A DNA stretch of 64,000 nucleotides from Acidovorax benzenivorans (GCF_028680575.1 NZ_JAPCKI010000022.1:17038-81037), one strand, 5' to 3'. Positions 1 to 8,433 are shown, counted from the first letter of the stretch. Notes: generated by a model not told the origin, from the sequence alone. Numbers and translations: made by a program.

Positions 1-1634
1 CCAACAAGAGAAGAAAGACCAATGAGGGCCCACTGAGACAACGCAGGGATCGCCGCCGCCCCTGCTCCCAATGGCGCTGCCAGCGCCACCGGATCATCAA
101 TGATTCCCGGAGTTGCGTTGAGGTCTCCTGTGGCGGCTCCTGTGGAGCCCAAATTCTGTGCATCGCTGACGGTAAAGCTCAGCGCATTAGGCCCTGCAGA
201 AGTCGTTGGCCATTCCACCCAGGCGCTCCCCGTGTACTTGAGCAACTTCGACCCCGCTGGGATCGGTGATGGGAAGGTGAGCGTCACTGTCAACGACCCG
301 CCTGCCGGGCCCGCAGCCCGGAACCCCATTTGTCCATATGGATAGGAACTATCGCTAGGCAGAGGGGTGGCCGCAGGTGTCTGGTTGGTGCTGGTGATAC
401 CCCATGTTCCACCGACCGCCAGTACGACGTTCCCCCTTGGGGTGCTGATGGTTTGTGACTGGGAGCTGAAGTTGGCAGCCACTGATTTGGGACTGGTCAC
501 TGCGGCAATGTTGCATGTGGCACCTGAGCAATCCCCGCTCCAGTTCATGAACGTGTAGCCCGGATTCGTGGTGTAGGTACATAACGTGCTATCTCCATGA
601 TTCACTGGGTTGTTTGTGCAACTCACGGTGCCTGCCCCAGGAGGAAGCACTTGGGTGCCGATGCCATAAGCGTTCAGCGCGAAGTTGGCCTGGGCGCTGC
701 GCGAACTGGTGACGTTGCCAAGCACGCAGGAGGCTCCGGTGCAGTCGCCCGACCAGTTGGTGAACGAATAGCCTGTGGATGCCGTGGGTGTACAGGTCGT
801 ATTGCCGCCGTGGATGACCGGGTTGTTTGTACAGGCAGCAGAACCGCCGCCGGGCGGCGATGCGGTCAAAACTACGTCATAGCCCTTGTCTGCGGAGCAA
901 TTCGCAGTCGAGATCACCCCAGAGCCACCACAGGTCCAGCTATAGGTCGCCAGGTTTGTTGTGACTACGGATGCCGTCCCCGCGCTGCAGAGACCCGCTG
1001 CGGGAGCCGATGAAAAGAGCCCGCCTTGAGCCGCACCGCAGGCCCCTACCGGAAGGTCCTGAATCAGCAGATCGTCCAGCAGCAACAGAAACTTGTCATT
1101 GGAGTTGTTGCGAAATGCGATGCGGACTGTCTGCCCAGCATATGCAGCCAGTGACAACTCGTGTGGGGTCCAGGCAGTTGCTTCTTGCCCAACAGTCAGC
1201 AGCACGGTAGTGAAGTCGCTCGGGTTGCTACCTCCAGTAGAGAGGCGAACTTCATAGCCGTCGCGGAAGTCGGGGTCGTAAGCGACGGCTCTCCAAGACA
1301 GGCGCGTTCCCGCCGCAGCGGTGACCGGGGGAAGGACCAACCAGTCGTCCGCATTGCCGGGCGAGGTGTACCAGGAGGTGCTGAAAGCCGCGCAGTTACC
1401 AGCATCGCGTGCGAAATCATCGCGCACGATCCACGCATTGTTGACATAGGAAACGTTGGCCGCCGGTGTGCGTCCATCGACGTTGTGCGTGATCAAAGGC
1501 GCTGGCACGGCTGCCGGGGAAGAAGAGCAGGCAGTGCCGAAATTTTCCTGATAAAGGATGGTTTGAGCCTGGCTCTGAGCGGCAAAGCCGAGGAGTGTGG
1601 TGAGCACAAGCGGGAGTCCTGAAATTCGAGACAT
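1..1634 (-). CDS. Exported IPTL-CTERM surface protein, 3' end cut by the window
   Basis: An open frame runs from the ATG at 1634 to the left edge without a stop (544 codons visible). It opens with a short signal peptide (MSRISGLPLVLTTLLGFAAQ, then SQA|Q). Residues about 25-180 look like a choice-of-anchor J / cleaved-adhesin beta-sandwich (YQENFGT at its start, DDWLVLPP, and a late LLLDDLLIQD). Two or three repeats of the bacterial InlB-B type follow, with the pattern GYxFxNWSGDCxGAxC, at about residues 285-390. Near the edge come a choice-of-anchor U-like segment (GDLNATPGIIDDP) and IPALSQWALIGLSSLV, the start of an IPTL-CTERM sorting signal. That signal is known as a PEP-CTERM-like tail handled by exosortase H. 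The protein is probably exported and membrane-processed. The ribosome site before the ATG is weak, so the start is likely but not certain. Confidence 0.85.
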   Translation of the reverse strand, partial: MSRISGLPLVLTTLLGFAAQSQAQTILYQENFGTACSSSPAAVPAPLITHNVDGRTPAANVSYVNNAWIVRDDFARDAGNCAAFSTSWYTSPGNADDWLVLPPVTAAAGTRLSWRAVAYDPDFRDGYEVRLSTGGSNPSDFTTVLLTVGQEATAWTPHELSLAAYAGQTVRIAFRNNSNDKFLLLLDDLLIQDLPVGACGAAQGGLFSSAPAAGLCSAGTASVVTTNLATYSWTCGGSGVISTANCSADKGYDVVLTASPPGGGSAACTNNPVIHGGNTTCTPTASTGYSFTNWSGDCTGASCVLGNVTSSRSAQANFALNAYGIGTQVLPPGAGTVSCTNNPVNHGDSTLCTYTTNPGYTFMNWSGDCSGATCNIAAVTSPKSVAANFSSQSQTISTPRGNVVLAVGGTWGITSTNQTPAATPLPSDSSYPYGQMGFRAAGPAGGSLTVTLTFPSPIPAGSKLLKYTGSAWVEWPTTSAGPNALSFTVSDAQNLGSTGAATGDLNATPGIIDDPVALAAPLGAGAAAIPALSQWALIGLSSLV

Positions 1635-1959
1635 GTGATCAGTCGTCAAGTGAGGAAGTGGAAGAGCACGCACGGCAGCGCTTTGCCGGAGAGCTGGGCG
1701 GCAAGATGTGCGCGGGACGGGGGTTGAACTGAACTCAGACGGGTTGCCGAAAGCAACTTGCTGGGCATTGAAGTTATCTGCAGGAAAAGATTCTTGCAAC
1801 TTATAAATGCCCGCGTTTGAGCCCTGTGGCCTGCCAATCAAGGAGCGAGAGGGCGGTGAACGGAGGAGCCCACACTCGCCAATGCTGCGGTCCTACCGGA
1901 GAGGGGGGCAAATGCGGCGCACATCCCGAAGGGTTGCCGTCCTCTGGGACTGCGCTTTT
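1635..1959. other. Gene-free stretch upstream of the IPTL-CTERM gene
   Basis: No coding region on either strand looks like protein here. It should hold the promoter of the IPTL-CTERM gene, but no convincing -35/-10 pair was found. Confidence 0.4.
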
Positions 1960-2115
1960 CAAGCAGGTGATTTGTGCGCCCGCGCGCGTTTTGCATGGCG
2001 CGCGACAGCCAGGTTATCCAGGCACATGCTTTTGCACGTCGGGGCGATGCTGTAGGTGTAGAACAAACTGTGCAGGTACAGGTTGTACTCGCCCAGCGAT
2101 TCGCCATGAATTGCG
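1960..2115 (-). pseudogene. Decayed 3' fragment of an eptA-like phosphoethanolamine transferase gene
   Basis: This segment aligns with the intact eptA gene near 11339-11457. The clearest part is 1991-2115, which is longer than its counterpart by a few bases. On the minus strand it still reads HGESLGEYNLYLHS and, in another frame, WITWLSRAMQ, against HGESLGENNIYLHG and WITWLSPAMQ in the intact protein. Several small insertions have broken the frame, and nothing remains of the N-terminal membrane domain or the catalytic threonine region. It is a non-functional relic. It could come from a duplication of the local eptA or from another paralogue. Confidence 0.8.
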
Positions 2116-2270
2116 AGCGTATGGAGCTGGACCTCTCGCATGGACCTCTCGCTGTTTCGGTCCGGGGCGCTGCGCGGGAAAAGCAGCTTGTTTTAATGTC
2201 CGTAGGCACGCGGGCATGCACCGGTGGGTCGGTGGCCTATGGCGTAAGAATATTGTGCAAATGGGGCTGT

Positions 2271-2316
2271 GGCGCTTATAAATCAAGCGCTAGTAGCTAT
2301 TAAATTGGTAGCTATT
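2271..2316. repeat. Copy of the short intergenic TAGCTAT/AAGCGC repeat
   Basis: The segment contains GGCGCTTATAAATCAAGCGC followed by two TAGCTAT words either side of TAAATTGG. Related copies lie at 8560, 20737, 44002, 51476, 52309, 55151 and 59272. It sits just downstream of sbtA and may end its transcript. Confidence 0.65.
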
Positions 2317-2361
2317 TGTGGCATGTACGGAGACAAGGTGCGGGTTGTTCCTTGCGCTCCC

Positions 2362-3456
2362 TCAAACCACCCACACCCGCTGCACCACCTGCGTGTACAG
2401 CGGAATGCCCAGCAGGATGTTCAGCGGAAACGTCACCCCCAGCGAGAGGCTCACGTACAGCGATGGGTCGGCTTCGGGGATGGCGTAGCGCACCACCGCA
2501 GGCACCGCGATGTATGAGGCGCTGGCGGCCAGCACCATGAGCAGCACCGCGTCCCCCGTGGGTACCTGCAGCAGCCAGGCCAGCGCCAGGGCCAGGCTGG
2601 CGTGCGTCAGCGGCCCCAGCACCGCATAGGCCAGCAGCCAGGGCGACTGCTTGCGTACCGCAGGCAGGTTGCGCGCGGTGGACAGGCCCATGTCCAGCAA
2701 GAACAGGCACAACATGCCCTTGAACAGGTCGCCCGAGAACGGCTGCATGGCTGCCTTGCCTGCGTCGCCGGTCACCATGCCGATCACCATGGCGCCGAGC
2801 AGCAGCAGCTGGGTGCCGTCGGTGAACGACTCGTGCAGGACCTTGCCCACCGACAGGTGTGGTCCCGGCTGGCCAGGTGCGCCGCCTGCGCCACCTGCGC
2901 TGCTGCCATGCAGCACGGGGCCCCCAGCCGATGCCATGGCCACTGTCGGTGGCACGCGCAGCAGGGAGCTTGAGGCAGTGACTGCCACCGACTGTGCCAC
3001 CGCCTGCCGCTGCCGTATCGCATTGGCCAGCATCACCGCCAGGATGATGGCGGGCGACTCCATCAGCGCCATCGCCGCCGCCATATAGCCACCGTAGGCC
3101 ATGTGCTGCGATTCCAGGTACTGCGTGGCCGTCACAAAGGTCACCGCGCTGACCGATCCGTACGTGGCCGCCACCGCCGCCGCGTTGAAGCCCGACAGCA
3201 CCCGCCGCAGCAGCGCATAGCCCACCAGCGGTACCACCACGGCCAGCAGCACCGCCAGCCCCAGACTGCTGGCCACGCTGGGCGTCAGGCCCGAGGCCGC
3301 CAGCGCAAACCCACCCTTGAGGCCTAGCGCCATCAGCAGGTAGATGGACAAGAACTTCGAGATCGCCGCGGGCATCTCCAGGTTGGATCGGACCAGGCCC
3401 GCAAACACCCCCAGGGCAAAAAACAAAATCGCAGGGTCCAGCAAGCTTTGCATCAT
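2362..3456 (-). CDS. sbtA: SbtA-type sodium-dependent bicarbonate permease
   Basis: A 364-aa polytopic inner-membrane protein with about ten hydrophobic segments. It matches the SbtA (former DUF897) family by the start LLDPAILFFALGVFAGLVRS, by FLSIYLLMALGLKGG, by TYGSVSAVTFVTA, and by a repeated second half ending in NILLGIPLY. A less hydrophobic Gly/Pro/Ala-rich loop lies at about residues 165-200. The family is known for Na+/bicarbonate symport; the substrate here is inferred. The site AAGGAGTTGA stands before two adjacent ATG codons (3456 and 3453), either of which could start. It is divergent from a CbbR/CmpR-like LysR gene, which supports a role in inorganic carbon uptake. Confidence 0.85.
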   Translation of the reverse strand: MMQSLLDPAILFFALGVFAGLVRSNLEMPAAISKFLSIYLLMALGLKGGFALAASGLTPSVASSLGLAVLLAVVVPLVGYALLRRVLSGFNAAAVAATYGSVSAVTFVTATQYLESQHMAYGGYMAAAMALMESPAIILAVMLANAIRQRQAVAQSVAVTASSSLLRVPPTVAMASAGGPVLHGSSAGGAGGAPGQPGPHLSVGKVLHESFTDGTQLLLLGAMVIGMVTGDAGKAAMQPFSGDLFKGMLCLFLLDMGLSTARNLPAVRKQSPWLLAYAVLGPLTHASLALALAWLLQVPTGDAVLLMVLAASASYIAVPAVVRYAIPEADPSLYVSLSLGVTFPLNILLGIPLYTQVVQRVWVV

Positions 3457-3522
3457 TCAACTCCTTGTTGGGGGGCGATGCTAGGGATGTGTGTCTGCTA
3501 AGTAAAATCGATTCGAATGTGG

Positions 3523-3536
3523 TTATCTATAGATAA
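3523..3536. promoter_or_regulatory. Perfect palindrome between sbtA and its LysR regulator
   Basis: TTATCTATAGATAA is a perfect 14-bp palindrome in the 86-bp divergent spacer. It contains the T-N11-A core usual for LysR operators. Its position 7 bp before the LysR start suggests autoregulation together with control of sbtA. Binding itself is inferred. Confidence 0.6.
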
Positions 3537-3542
3537 AAACCT

Positions 3543-4442
3543 ATGAACATCACCTTTCGCCAGCTGCGCCTGTTCCTGGCGTTGGCCGAGACGGGCAGCG
3601 TCAGCGCCGCCGCCAAGGTCATGCATGTCACGCAGCCCACCGCCTCCATGCAGTTGCGCGAGGTGACCCAGGCCGTGGGCCTGCCGCTGTATGAAGTGGT
3701 CTCGCGCCGCGTGCACATCACCGAGGCGGGCCAGGCCCTGGCCCGCACTGCACGTGCCATTGCGGGCGAGTGGGATGCGTTCGAGCAGCGTGTGTCGGGC
3801 GCCAAGGGCCTTACCAGCGGGCGCCTCAAGGTCGCCGTGGTCAGCACTGCCAAATACTTTGTGCCCCGCCTGCTGGGCAGCTTCTGCAAGTTGCACCCGC
3901 AGATCGATATCTCGCTGGAGGTGCTCAACCGCGACCACGTGATCACTCGCCTGCGCAGCAACCTGGACGACCTTTACGTCATGTCCATGCCGCCTGCGGA
4001 TTTGCCGCTGGAGGACCAGATCCTCATGCCCAACCCGTTGGTTGTCATCGCCCCCGCAGGCCACCCCCTGGCCGCCAAAAAGCGCGTCCAGCTCGCGCAA
4101 TTGCAGACAGAGCGCTTCATCCTGCGTGAAAAAGGCTCCGGCACCCGCATGGCCACCGACGCCCACCTGCGCCAGCTGGGCTTTGCCCCCGGCGCCGTGC
4201 TGGAGCTGGGTAGCAACGAAGCCATCAAGGAGTCGGTGGAGGGCCAGCTAGGCGTCTCCATCGTCTCCCGCCACGCCCTGGGCCCGCGCCACGAGGGGCT
4301 TGCCGTGCTCAACGTGCAGGGCTTTCCCATCCAGTCGCAATGGCACCTGGTCTGGCCCAAGGGCAAGCAGCTGTTACCCATTGCCGAGGTGTTCCGAGGG
4401 CATTTGGTGGCGCAGGCGCAGGGATGGGCCCTGCGGGAGTGA
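3543..4442 (+). CDS. LysR-family regulator, CbbR/CmpR-like
   Basis: This 299-aa regulator has the standard layout: a winged helix-turn-helix at residues 1-60 (TFRQLRLFLALAETGSVSAA, then HVTQPTASMQLREV) and a substrate-binding effector domain from about 90. VTQPTASMQLREV and the effector domain (FILREKGSGTRMATDAHL) resemble CbbR/CmpR regulators of carbon fixation and bicarbonate uptake. It is transcribed away from sbtA, so it probably activates that gene. No strong ribosome site precedes the ATG. Codons for residues about 217-234 occur again at 6486-6537. Confidence 0.88.
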   Translation: MNITFRQLRLFLALAETGSVSAAAKVMHVTQPTASMQLREVTQAVGLPLYEVVSRRVHITEAGQALARTARAIAGEWDAFEQRVSGAKGLTSGRLKVAVVSTAKYFVPRLLGSFCKLHPQIDISLEVLNRDHVITRLRSNLDDLYVMSMPPADLPLEDQILMPNPLVVIAPAGHPLAAKKRVQLAQLQTERFILREKGSGTRMATDAHLRQLGFAPGAVLELGSNEAIKESVEGQLGVSIVSRHALGPRHEGLAVLNVQGFPIQSQWHLVWPKGKQLLPIAEVFRGHLVAQAQGWALRE

Positions 4443-4599
4443 GTGGGCAGGTCGCATCGAACCGCGCGGTGGTTGCGGCGGCCACGACAACGCGTTCTCG
4501 CCTTCTTCAGCCATTCTTCATCTTGGGCTCCTACTGTCTGGACTGTCCGCGAACGATTCGACTCCCTCGACGACGCGTGACGTTTCAAAGGAGACTCAG

Positions 4600-4905
4600 A
4601 TGTGGAAATGTATTGCCGCAACAGCAGCCTTGGCTGGGTTGGCGCTGTCATCCGGACAGATTGCCCAGGCCCAGGTCGCCCAGCCTGGCCGCTTGCTGGC
4701 GTCTAACTGCTTCCAGTGCCACGGCACCAATGGCAAAGGGCCGGGGTTTGATCGCCTAGCGGGTGAATCAACTGCCGAAATCTACAAAGAACTCAAGCAG
4801 TTCCAGGCGGGGAAAGAGGGCAACGGGATCATGGCCAAACACGCCATGGCGTACACCGATGAACAGCTCCGCCTGATCTCGGTGTGGTTTGCTGCGCAGA
4901 AATGA
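4600..4905 (+). CDS. Monohaem class I cytochrome c, probable sulfide dehydrogenase subunit
   Basis: A 101-aa protein with a Sec signal peptide of about 23 residues (ending GQIAQAQ), a single haem motif CFQCH at about residues 36-40, and a distal methionine region (GIMAKHAMAYTDEQL). It is a small periplasmic cytochrome c. The ATG at 4600 was chosen because AAAGGAG lies 6-13 bases before it. The FccB-like flavoprotein gene begins 17 bases after its stop, so the two probably form a flavocytochrome c sulfide dehydrogenase (FccAB or SoxEF type). The subunit role is inferred from this pairing. Confidence 0.85.
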   Translation: MWKCIAATAALAGLALSSGQIAQAQVAQPGRLLASNCFQCHGTNGKGPGFDRLAGESTAEIYKELKQFQAGKEGNGIMAKHAMAYTDEQLRLISVWFAAQK

Positions 4906-4922
4906 TCACACAGGAGAACACC

Positions 4923-6266
4923 ATGAAAAGACGCAATTTCTTGAACGCCACGGCTGCGAGTGTGACGGCCGGCATGCTGGCAGCTTGTGGTGGTGGCGGC
5001 GGGGGGGAGGAGACACAAGCTGAACAACGAGGTGACGGTTCGGATTCGGCCCACGATTCGCCGGAGCGGCCCGTGACCGTGCCCAACGGGCCCGTCAAGT
5101 CCCGGGTGATCGTGGTGGGCGGTGGCATGGGCGGCGCGACGGTGGCCAAGTACCTGCGCCTGTGGGGTGACGGAGTCGAGGTCACACTGGTGGAGCGGGC
5201 CAGCTCGTACACCTCGAACATCATGAGCAGCCTGGTGCTGACAGGGCAGCGCACTCTGGCCAGTCAGGACTTCAGATACGACACCCTGATCCGCAAGTAC
5301 GGCGTGAAGGTGATGTTGGGCGATGTGGTTCACATCGACCCCGTGGGCGTCAAAGTCACGTTGAGCACGGGCACGGTGTTGAGCGCTGACCGCATTGTGT
5401 TGTCGCCGGGTATCGACTTTGACGACGTGCCCGGCATGGGGGCCTCCAACAAGATGCCCCATGCCTGGAGTGCGGGCCCGCAGACGGCATTGCTTGCCAG
5501 CCAGTTGGCGGCCCTGCCCCGCAATGGCACGGTCATTCTCACCATTCCGCAGGTGCCCTACCGCTGCCCGCCGGGGCCTTACGAGCGAGCGTGCCTGATG
5601 GCCGACTGGATCAAGGCCAAGAGCCCCGGCGGCAAGCTGGTGGTGCTGGACGCCAATCCCGACTTCGTGGCAGAGAAAGACAATTTTTCCAGCGCCTTCC
5701 ATGGGCTGCATGGCGGCGTGATCGAGTACGTCACCAATGCCAGCGTTACCCAGGTGGACCCGGCCAGCATGCGAGTGAGCACCACGCAGGGCGTTTTTCG
5801 CGGCGATGTGGTCAACCTCATCCCGCGCCAGAAGGCGGGCAAGCTCATTGTCGGCAGCGGCCTGGCCAACGCCACGGAGGGGCGCTTTGCCGGGGTCAAT
5901 GTGCTCAGCTATGCCAGCACGGTGGCTGGCGCGGACAAGGTGCACATCATTGGCGACAGCAGTGCCACCACGCAGCCCAAGGCAGGCCACATTGCCAACC
6001 AAGAGGCCAAGGTGTGTGCCGATGCGATCAGTCGCCTGCTGTCCGGCATGACGCCCGACGTCGCACCGGTGACCAATTCGGCGTGCTACTCGACCATCAC
6101 GATGACGCAGGCGTCGTGGCTGACTGCGGCGTTCCAGTACGACGCTGCCACGCAGGCGATGAAGGTGGTTCCGGCGTCTTCTGCGGCTTCTGCGGGATGG
6201 GACAAGCGCAACTTCGGTGAAATGTCCACGTGGTTCAAGGCGCTGATGGCGGATTCGTTTGCCTGA
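4923..6266 (+). CDS. fccB: FAD-dependent sulfide dehydrogenase flavoprotein (FccB/SoxF-like)
   Basis: A 447-aa flavoprotein. The start MKRRNFLNATAAS is a twin-arginine motif (RRNFL), followed by a lipobox-like LAAC and a Gly run. VIVVGGGMGGATVAKYLRLW at about residue 60 is the FAD-binding fold. The family's conserved cysteine regions are present: YRCPPGPYERAC (about 210-222) and NSACYSTI near the C terminus, expected to form the redox-active disulfide. It is probably folded with FAD in the cytoplasm, exported by Tat, and oxidises sulfide in the periplasm, passing electrons to the upstream cytochrome. The ATG at 4923 was chosen for the Tat motif and the CAGGAG before it; an in-frame upstream extension overlaps the cytochrome gene. 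Confidence 0.88.
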   Translation: MKRRNFLNATAASVTAGMLAACGGGGGGEETQAEQRGDGSDSAHDSPERPVTVPNGPVKSRVIVVGGGMGGATVAKYLRLWGDGVEVTLVERASSYTSNIMSSLVLTGQRTLASQDFRYDTLIRKYGVKVMLGDVVHIDPVGVKVTLSTGTVLSADRIVLSPGIDFDDVPGMGASNKMPHAWSAGPQTALLASQLAALPRNGTVILTIPQVPYRCPPGPYERACLMADWIKAKSPGGKLVVLDANPDFVAEKDNFSSAFHGLHGGVIEYVTNASVTQVDPASMRVSTTQGVFRGDVVNLIPRQKAGKLIVGSGLANATEGRFAGVNVLSYASTVAGADKVHIIGDSSATTQPKAGHIANQEAKVCADAISRLLSGMTPDVAPVTNSACYSTITMTQASWLTAAFQYDAATQAMKVVPASSAASAGWDKRNFGEMSTWFKALMADSFA

Positions 6267-6718
6267 TCTTGCTCGCTGGCTGGAGGCCTGGGCCCTGGCT
6301 TGCGGCCGTCGCAGTATCGCCAGACCTGCCGTCGTGCGGGAGCTCGCCAGGCAGCGCTCCTCGGGGCTACAGCTGAAGGCCGGACGAGCCCGAGGTTCCC
6401 ACAGCAAGCACAAGGCTCCCTGGTCAGGGACCTTTATGCCTTGCCGTCGGGCTGCGGTGCGTTGCCCGTTCGTGCTGCTGGGGCAGCGCCGTGCTGGAGC
6501 TGGGCAGCAACGAAGCCATCAAGGAGTCGGTGGAGGGGGGGATGGGACGGCGGTCGTTGCGTGGCCTGCGGGCTGGCTTGTGGGGCGTGGCTCCAGGTGA
6601 CTCTGTGGCCTCGTGATGCCTGCTGAATGGGCCACTGAACGCAGAATGCTGCTTATAGGCAAGGGATGGCGCCACCAGAAGCGGGCGTTCAGTGGCGTTC
6701 AATGACGCTCAGCGACGT
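6267..6718. other. Gene-free scar after fccB
   Basis: I see no convincing gene in these 452 bases. They contain a 52-bp copy of the LysR gene (6486-6537) and four tandem 10-bp units related to GCGTTCAATG at 6685-6724, the last running into the 3' end of the next gene. The stretch looks like the residue of past rearrangement. Confidence 0.6.
6486..6537 (+). repeat. 52-bp duplicated fragment of the LysR gene
   Basis: This segment matches 4192-4243 inside the LysR gene at 51 of 52 positions (one T to C change at 6505), in the same orientation. The flanks do not match. It would encode AVLELGSNEAIKESVEG but has no surrounding gene. It is either a remnant of a second LysR gene or a small segmental duplication. 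Confidence 0.85.
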
Positions 6719-7339
6719 TCAATGAGGCTTAAGGCAGTGGCAGTAGACAAAATGCTGCACGGCCCCCCACGGCGTTTTGTGTTCTTCACTCATGTGTTCC
6801 AGCAGCTCAAAGGAAGGCCCAAACTCCTGGTGCAGCTCTCCAGGGGCGTATCGGGCCACGGGCAGACCGCTGCATTGTTCGGGGCCGTCGGGTGCGAAGG
6901 TCGCAACGATGACATGCCCGCCGGGTTTGACAGCCTTCATGACCTGCCGAACATAAGCAGCACGGTCAGCCGGGTCGGTCAGGAAATGAAAGACGGCGCG
7001 GTCATGCCAAATGTCATACGCGTGATCTGGAAGGTCCACGGTGCAAATGTCCCCTGCAAGCCAAGTGACGCAGTCGCCTGCGGCGCCAAGTCGTTGGTGA
7101 GCGATCTCCAGGGCACTGGCCGACAAGTCCAACACCGACACGTTGTGGAAGCCGTTGCTCAGCAGGTCATCCACCAGGGTTGACGCGCCGCCACCGACAT
7201 CCATCACGTTCGCTTGCAACGACGGTCCCACCGAACGTATGAGTTCAAGTGACCGTGTTGCATGCTCCTGGAACCAGCTCACGGCATCTGGTTGCTTGGT
7301 CTGATACACCTTTTCCCAGTGTTCCTTGGGGTTCTGCAT
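6719..7339 (-). CDS. Class I SAM-dependent methyltransferase
   Basis: A 206-aa cytoplasmic enzyme. HWEKVYQTKQPDAVSWFQ opens the protein, as in a common small-methyltransferase family. The SAM-binding glycine motif is VMDVGGGAST at about residues 45-54, with VSVLDLSASALE as motif II and AVFHFLTD further on. The substrate cannot be read from the sequence. The start at 7339 is preferred because AAGGAGT stands before it; an upstream in-frame ATG gives an Arg/Pro-rich extension unlike the family. It lies 53 bases downstream of the DMT transporter gene, probably in one transcript. Confidence 0.85.
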   Translation of the reverse strand: MQNPKEHWEKVYQTKQPDAVSWFQEHATRSLELIRSVGPSLQANVMDVGGGASTLVDDLLSNGFHNVSVLDLSASALEIAHQRLGAAGDCVTWLAGDICTVDLPDHAYDIWHDRAVFHFLTDPADRAAYVRQVMKAVKPGGHVIVATFAPDGPEQCSGLPVARYAPGELHQEFGPSFELLEHMSEEHKTPWGAVQHFVYCHCLKPH

Positions 7340-7392
7340 GGGCTGACTCCTTGCGTGGGGTACCGGCCAGAGCCGGAGGGGGCGAACGAAAC

Positions 7393-8433
7393 TCAATGGA
7401 CATGCCGATGGTGAATGTCCGGGTAATGGGGGTGCGTGTGCTGCAGGGGGATGTGCGTATGGCGGTGGCTGTGTTTGCCGTTGCCGCTGTGCCCCGCATC
7501 ATGCGCGTGCTGGTGGTGCTCGTCATGTTCGTGTTCGTGCTCGTGTTCCAGCGCTTCATGCAGGTGCTCATGGATATGGCGCTCAGTGAGGTGCAGCCAC
7601 ACACCCAGGCCCATCAGCGCAGCGGCCATCCAAAACACCCAGGACGTGGTTTCCGAGAACACCAACAAGGACACAACCACCCCAATGAAGGGCGCGGTGG
7701 AGAAGTAGGCCCCCGTTCGGGCTGTGCCTAGGCCGCGCAATGCCAGCACAAACAACACCAGGCTGATGCCGTAGCCCAACAGCCCGACAGCCATCGTGGC
7801 AGACAGTGTTGCCAGGGGGGGCAGGGCAGCGCCCATGCTGATAGCCAGCGCGGTGTTCACCGACCCCGCCATCAGGCCCTTGATACCTGCAATGAAGAGC
7901 GCGTCTGAGGCAGAAACCTTGCGTGTGAGGTTGTTGTCTATGGCCCAGCACAAGCAGGCAAGGCCCACCAGCAAGGGGCCCGTGCCACTGGGTTGCAACG
8001 AAGAACCAGTCTGCCAGCCCAATGCGACGCCTCCGGCCACGATGGCAAGCATGCCCCCTACGATGCGCCGGTCGGCGTTTTCTTTGAACACCGCCCAGGC
8101 AATGACCGCAGTCAGCACCGCTTCCAGATTCAACAAAAGCGAAGCCGTGGCGCCGCTGGTGGAGTGCAATCCAAACATCAGGGCCACAGGCCCCATCACG
8201 CCTCCAAACACAATGGCGCCCAGGAGCCAAGGCCATTCATTCAAGGGAACGCCAGAGGGCTTGAGCCCGCCATCGCGCACAACACGCACCAGAGCCAGAC
8301 CCAGGCCACTGCCCAAATACAGAAGGCCCGCCAGCAGCACCGGTGGCAGGTCTCCGGTCAGCAGCTTGGCAAAAGGGGTGCTTGCGCCAAACAGCACAGC
8401 CGCGCCCAGGGCGTAAATGACGCTTTGATTCAT
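7393..8433 (-). CDS. EamA/DMT-family transporter with a histidine-rich C-terminal tail
   Basis: A 346-aa inner-membrane protein with about ten helices in two EamA repeats (start ALGAAVLFGASTPFAKLL; second repeat near AIDNNLTRKVSASDALFI). After the last helix, from about residue 285, comes a tail of roughly 60 residues dominated by His, Glu and Asp, with runs such as EHEHEHEHDEHHQH and ending HHRHVH. Members export metabolites; the tail suggests binding of Zn, Ni, Co or Cu, so metal or metal-complex export is possible (inference). The gene precedes the methyltransferase in a likely two-gene operon. Its ribosome site is weak. Confidence 0.85.
   Translation of the reverse strand: MNQSVIYALGAAVLFGASTPFAKLLTGDLPPVLLAGLLYLGSGLGLALVRVVRDGGLKPSGVPLNEWPWLLGAIVFGGVMGPVALMFGLHSTSGATASLLLNLEAVLTAVIAWAVFKENADRRIVGGMLAIVAGGVALGWQTGSSLQPSGTGPLLVGLACLCWAIDNNLTRKVSASDALFIAGIKGLMAGSVNTALAISMGAALPPLATLSATMAVGLLGYGISLVLFVLALRGLGTARTGAYFSTAPFIGVVVSLLVFSETTSWVFWMAAALMGLGVWLHLTERHIHEHLHEALEHEHEHEHDEHHQHAHDAGHSGNGKHSHRHTHIPLQHTHPHYPDIHHRHVH

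Noticed and set aside
2312..3460. Alternative frame over sbtA, 382 codons
   Set aside because: Longer than the real frame but Gly/Ala/Arg-rich without membrane pattern; the other frame reads as a recognised permease.
4782..6413. Long open frame antisense to the sulfide dehydrogenase genes
   Set aside because: Arg/His/Gly-rich without domain structure; fccB on the other strand has clear motifs.
6424..6702. Minus-strand 92-codon frame in the scar after fccB
   Set aside because: Low-complexity, contains the LysR fragment in antisense and has no ribosome site.
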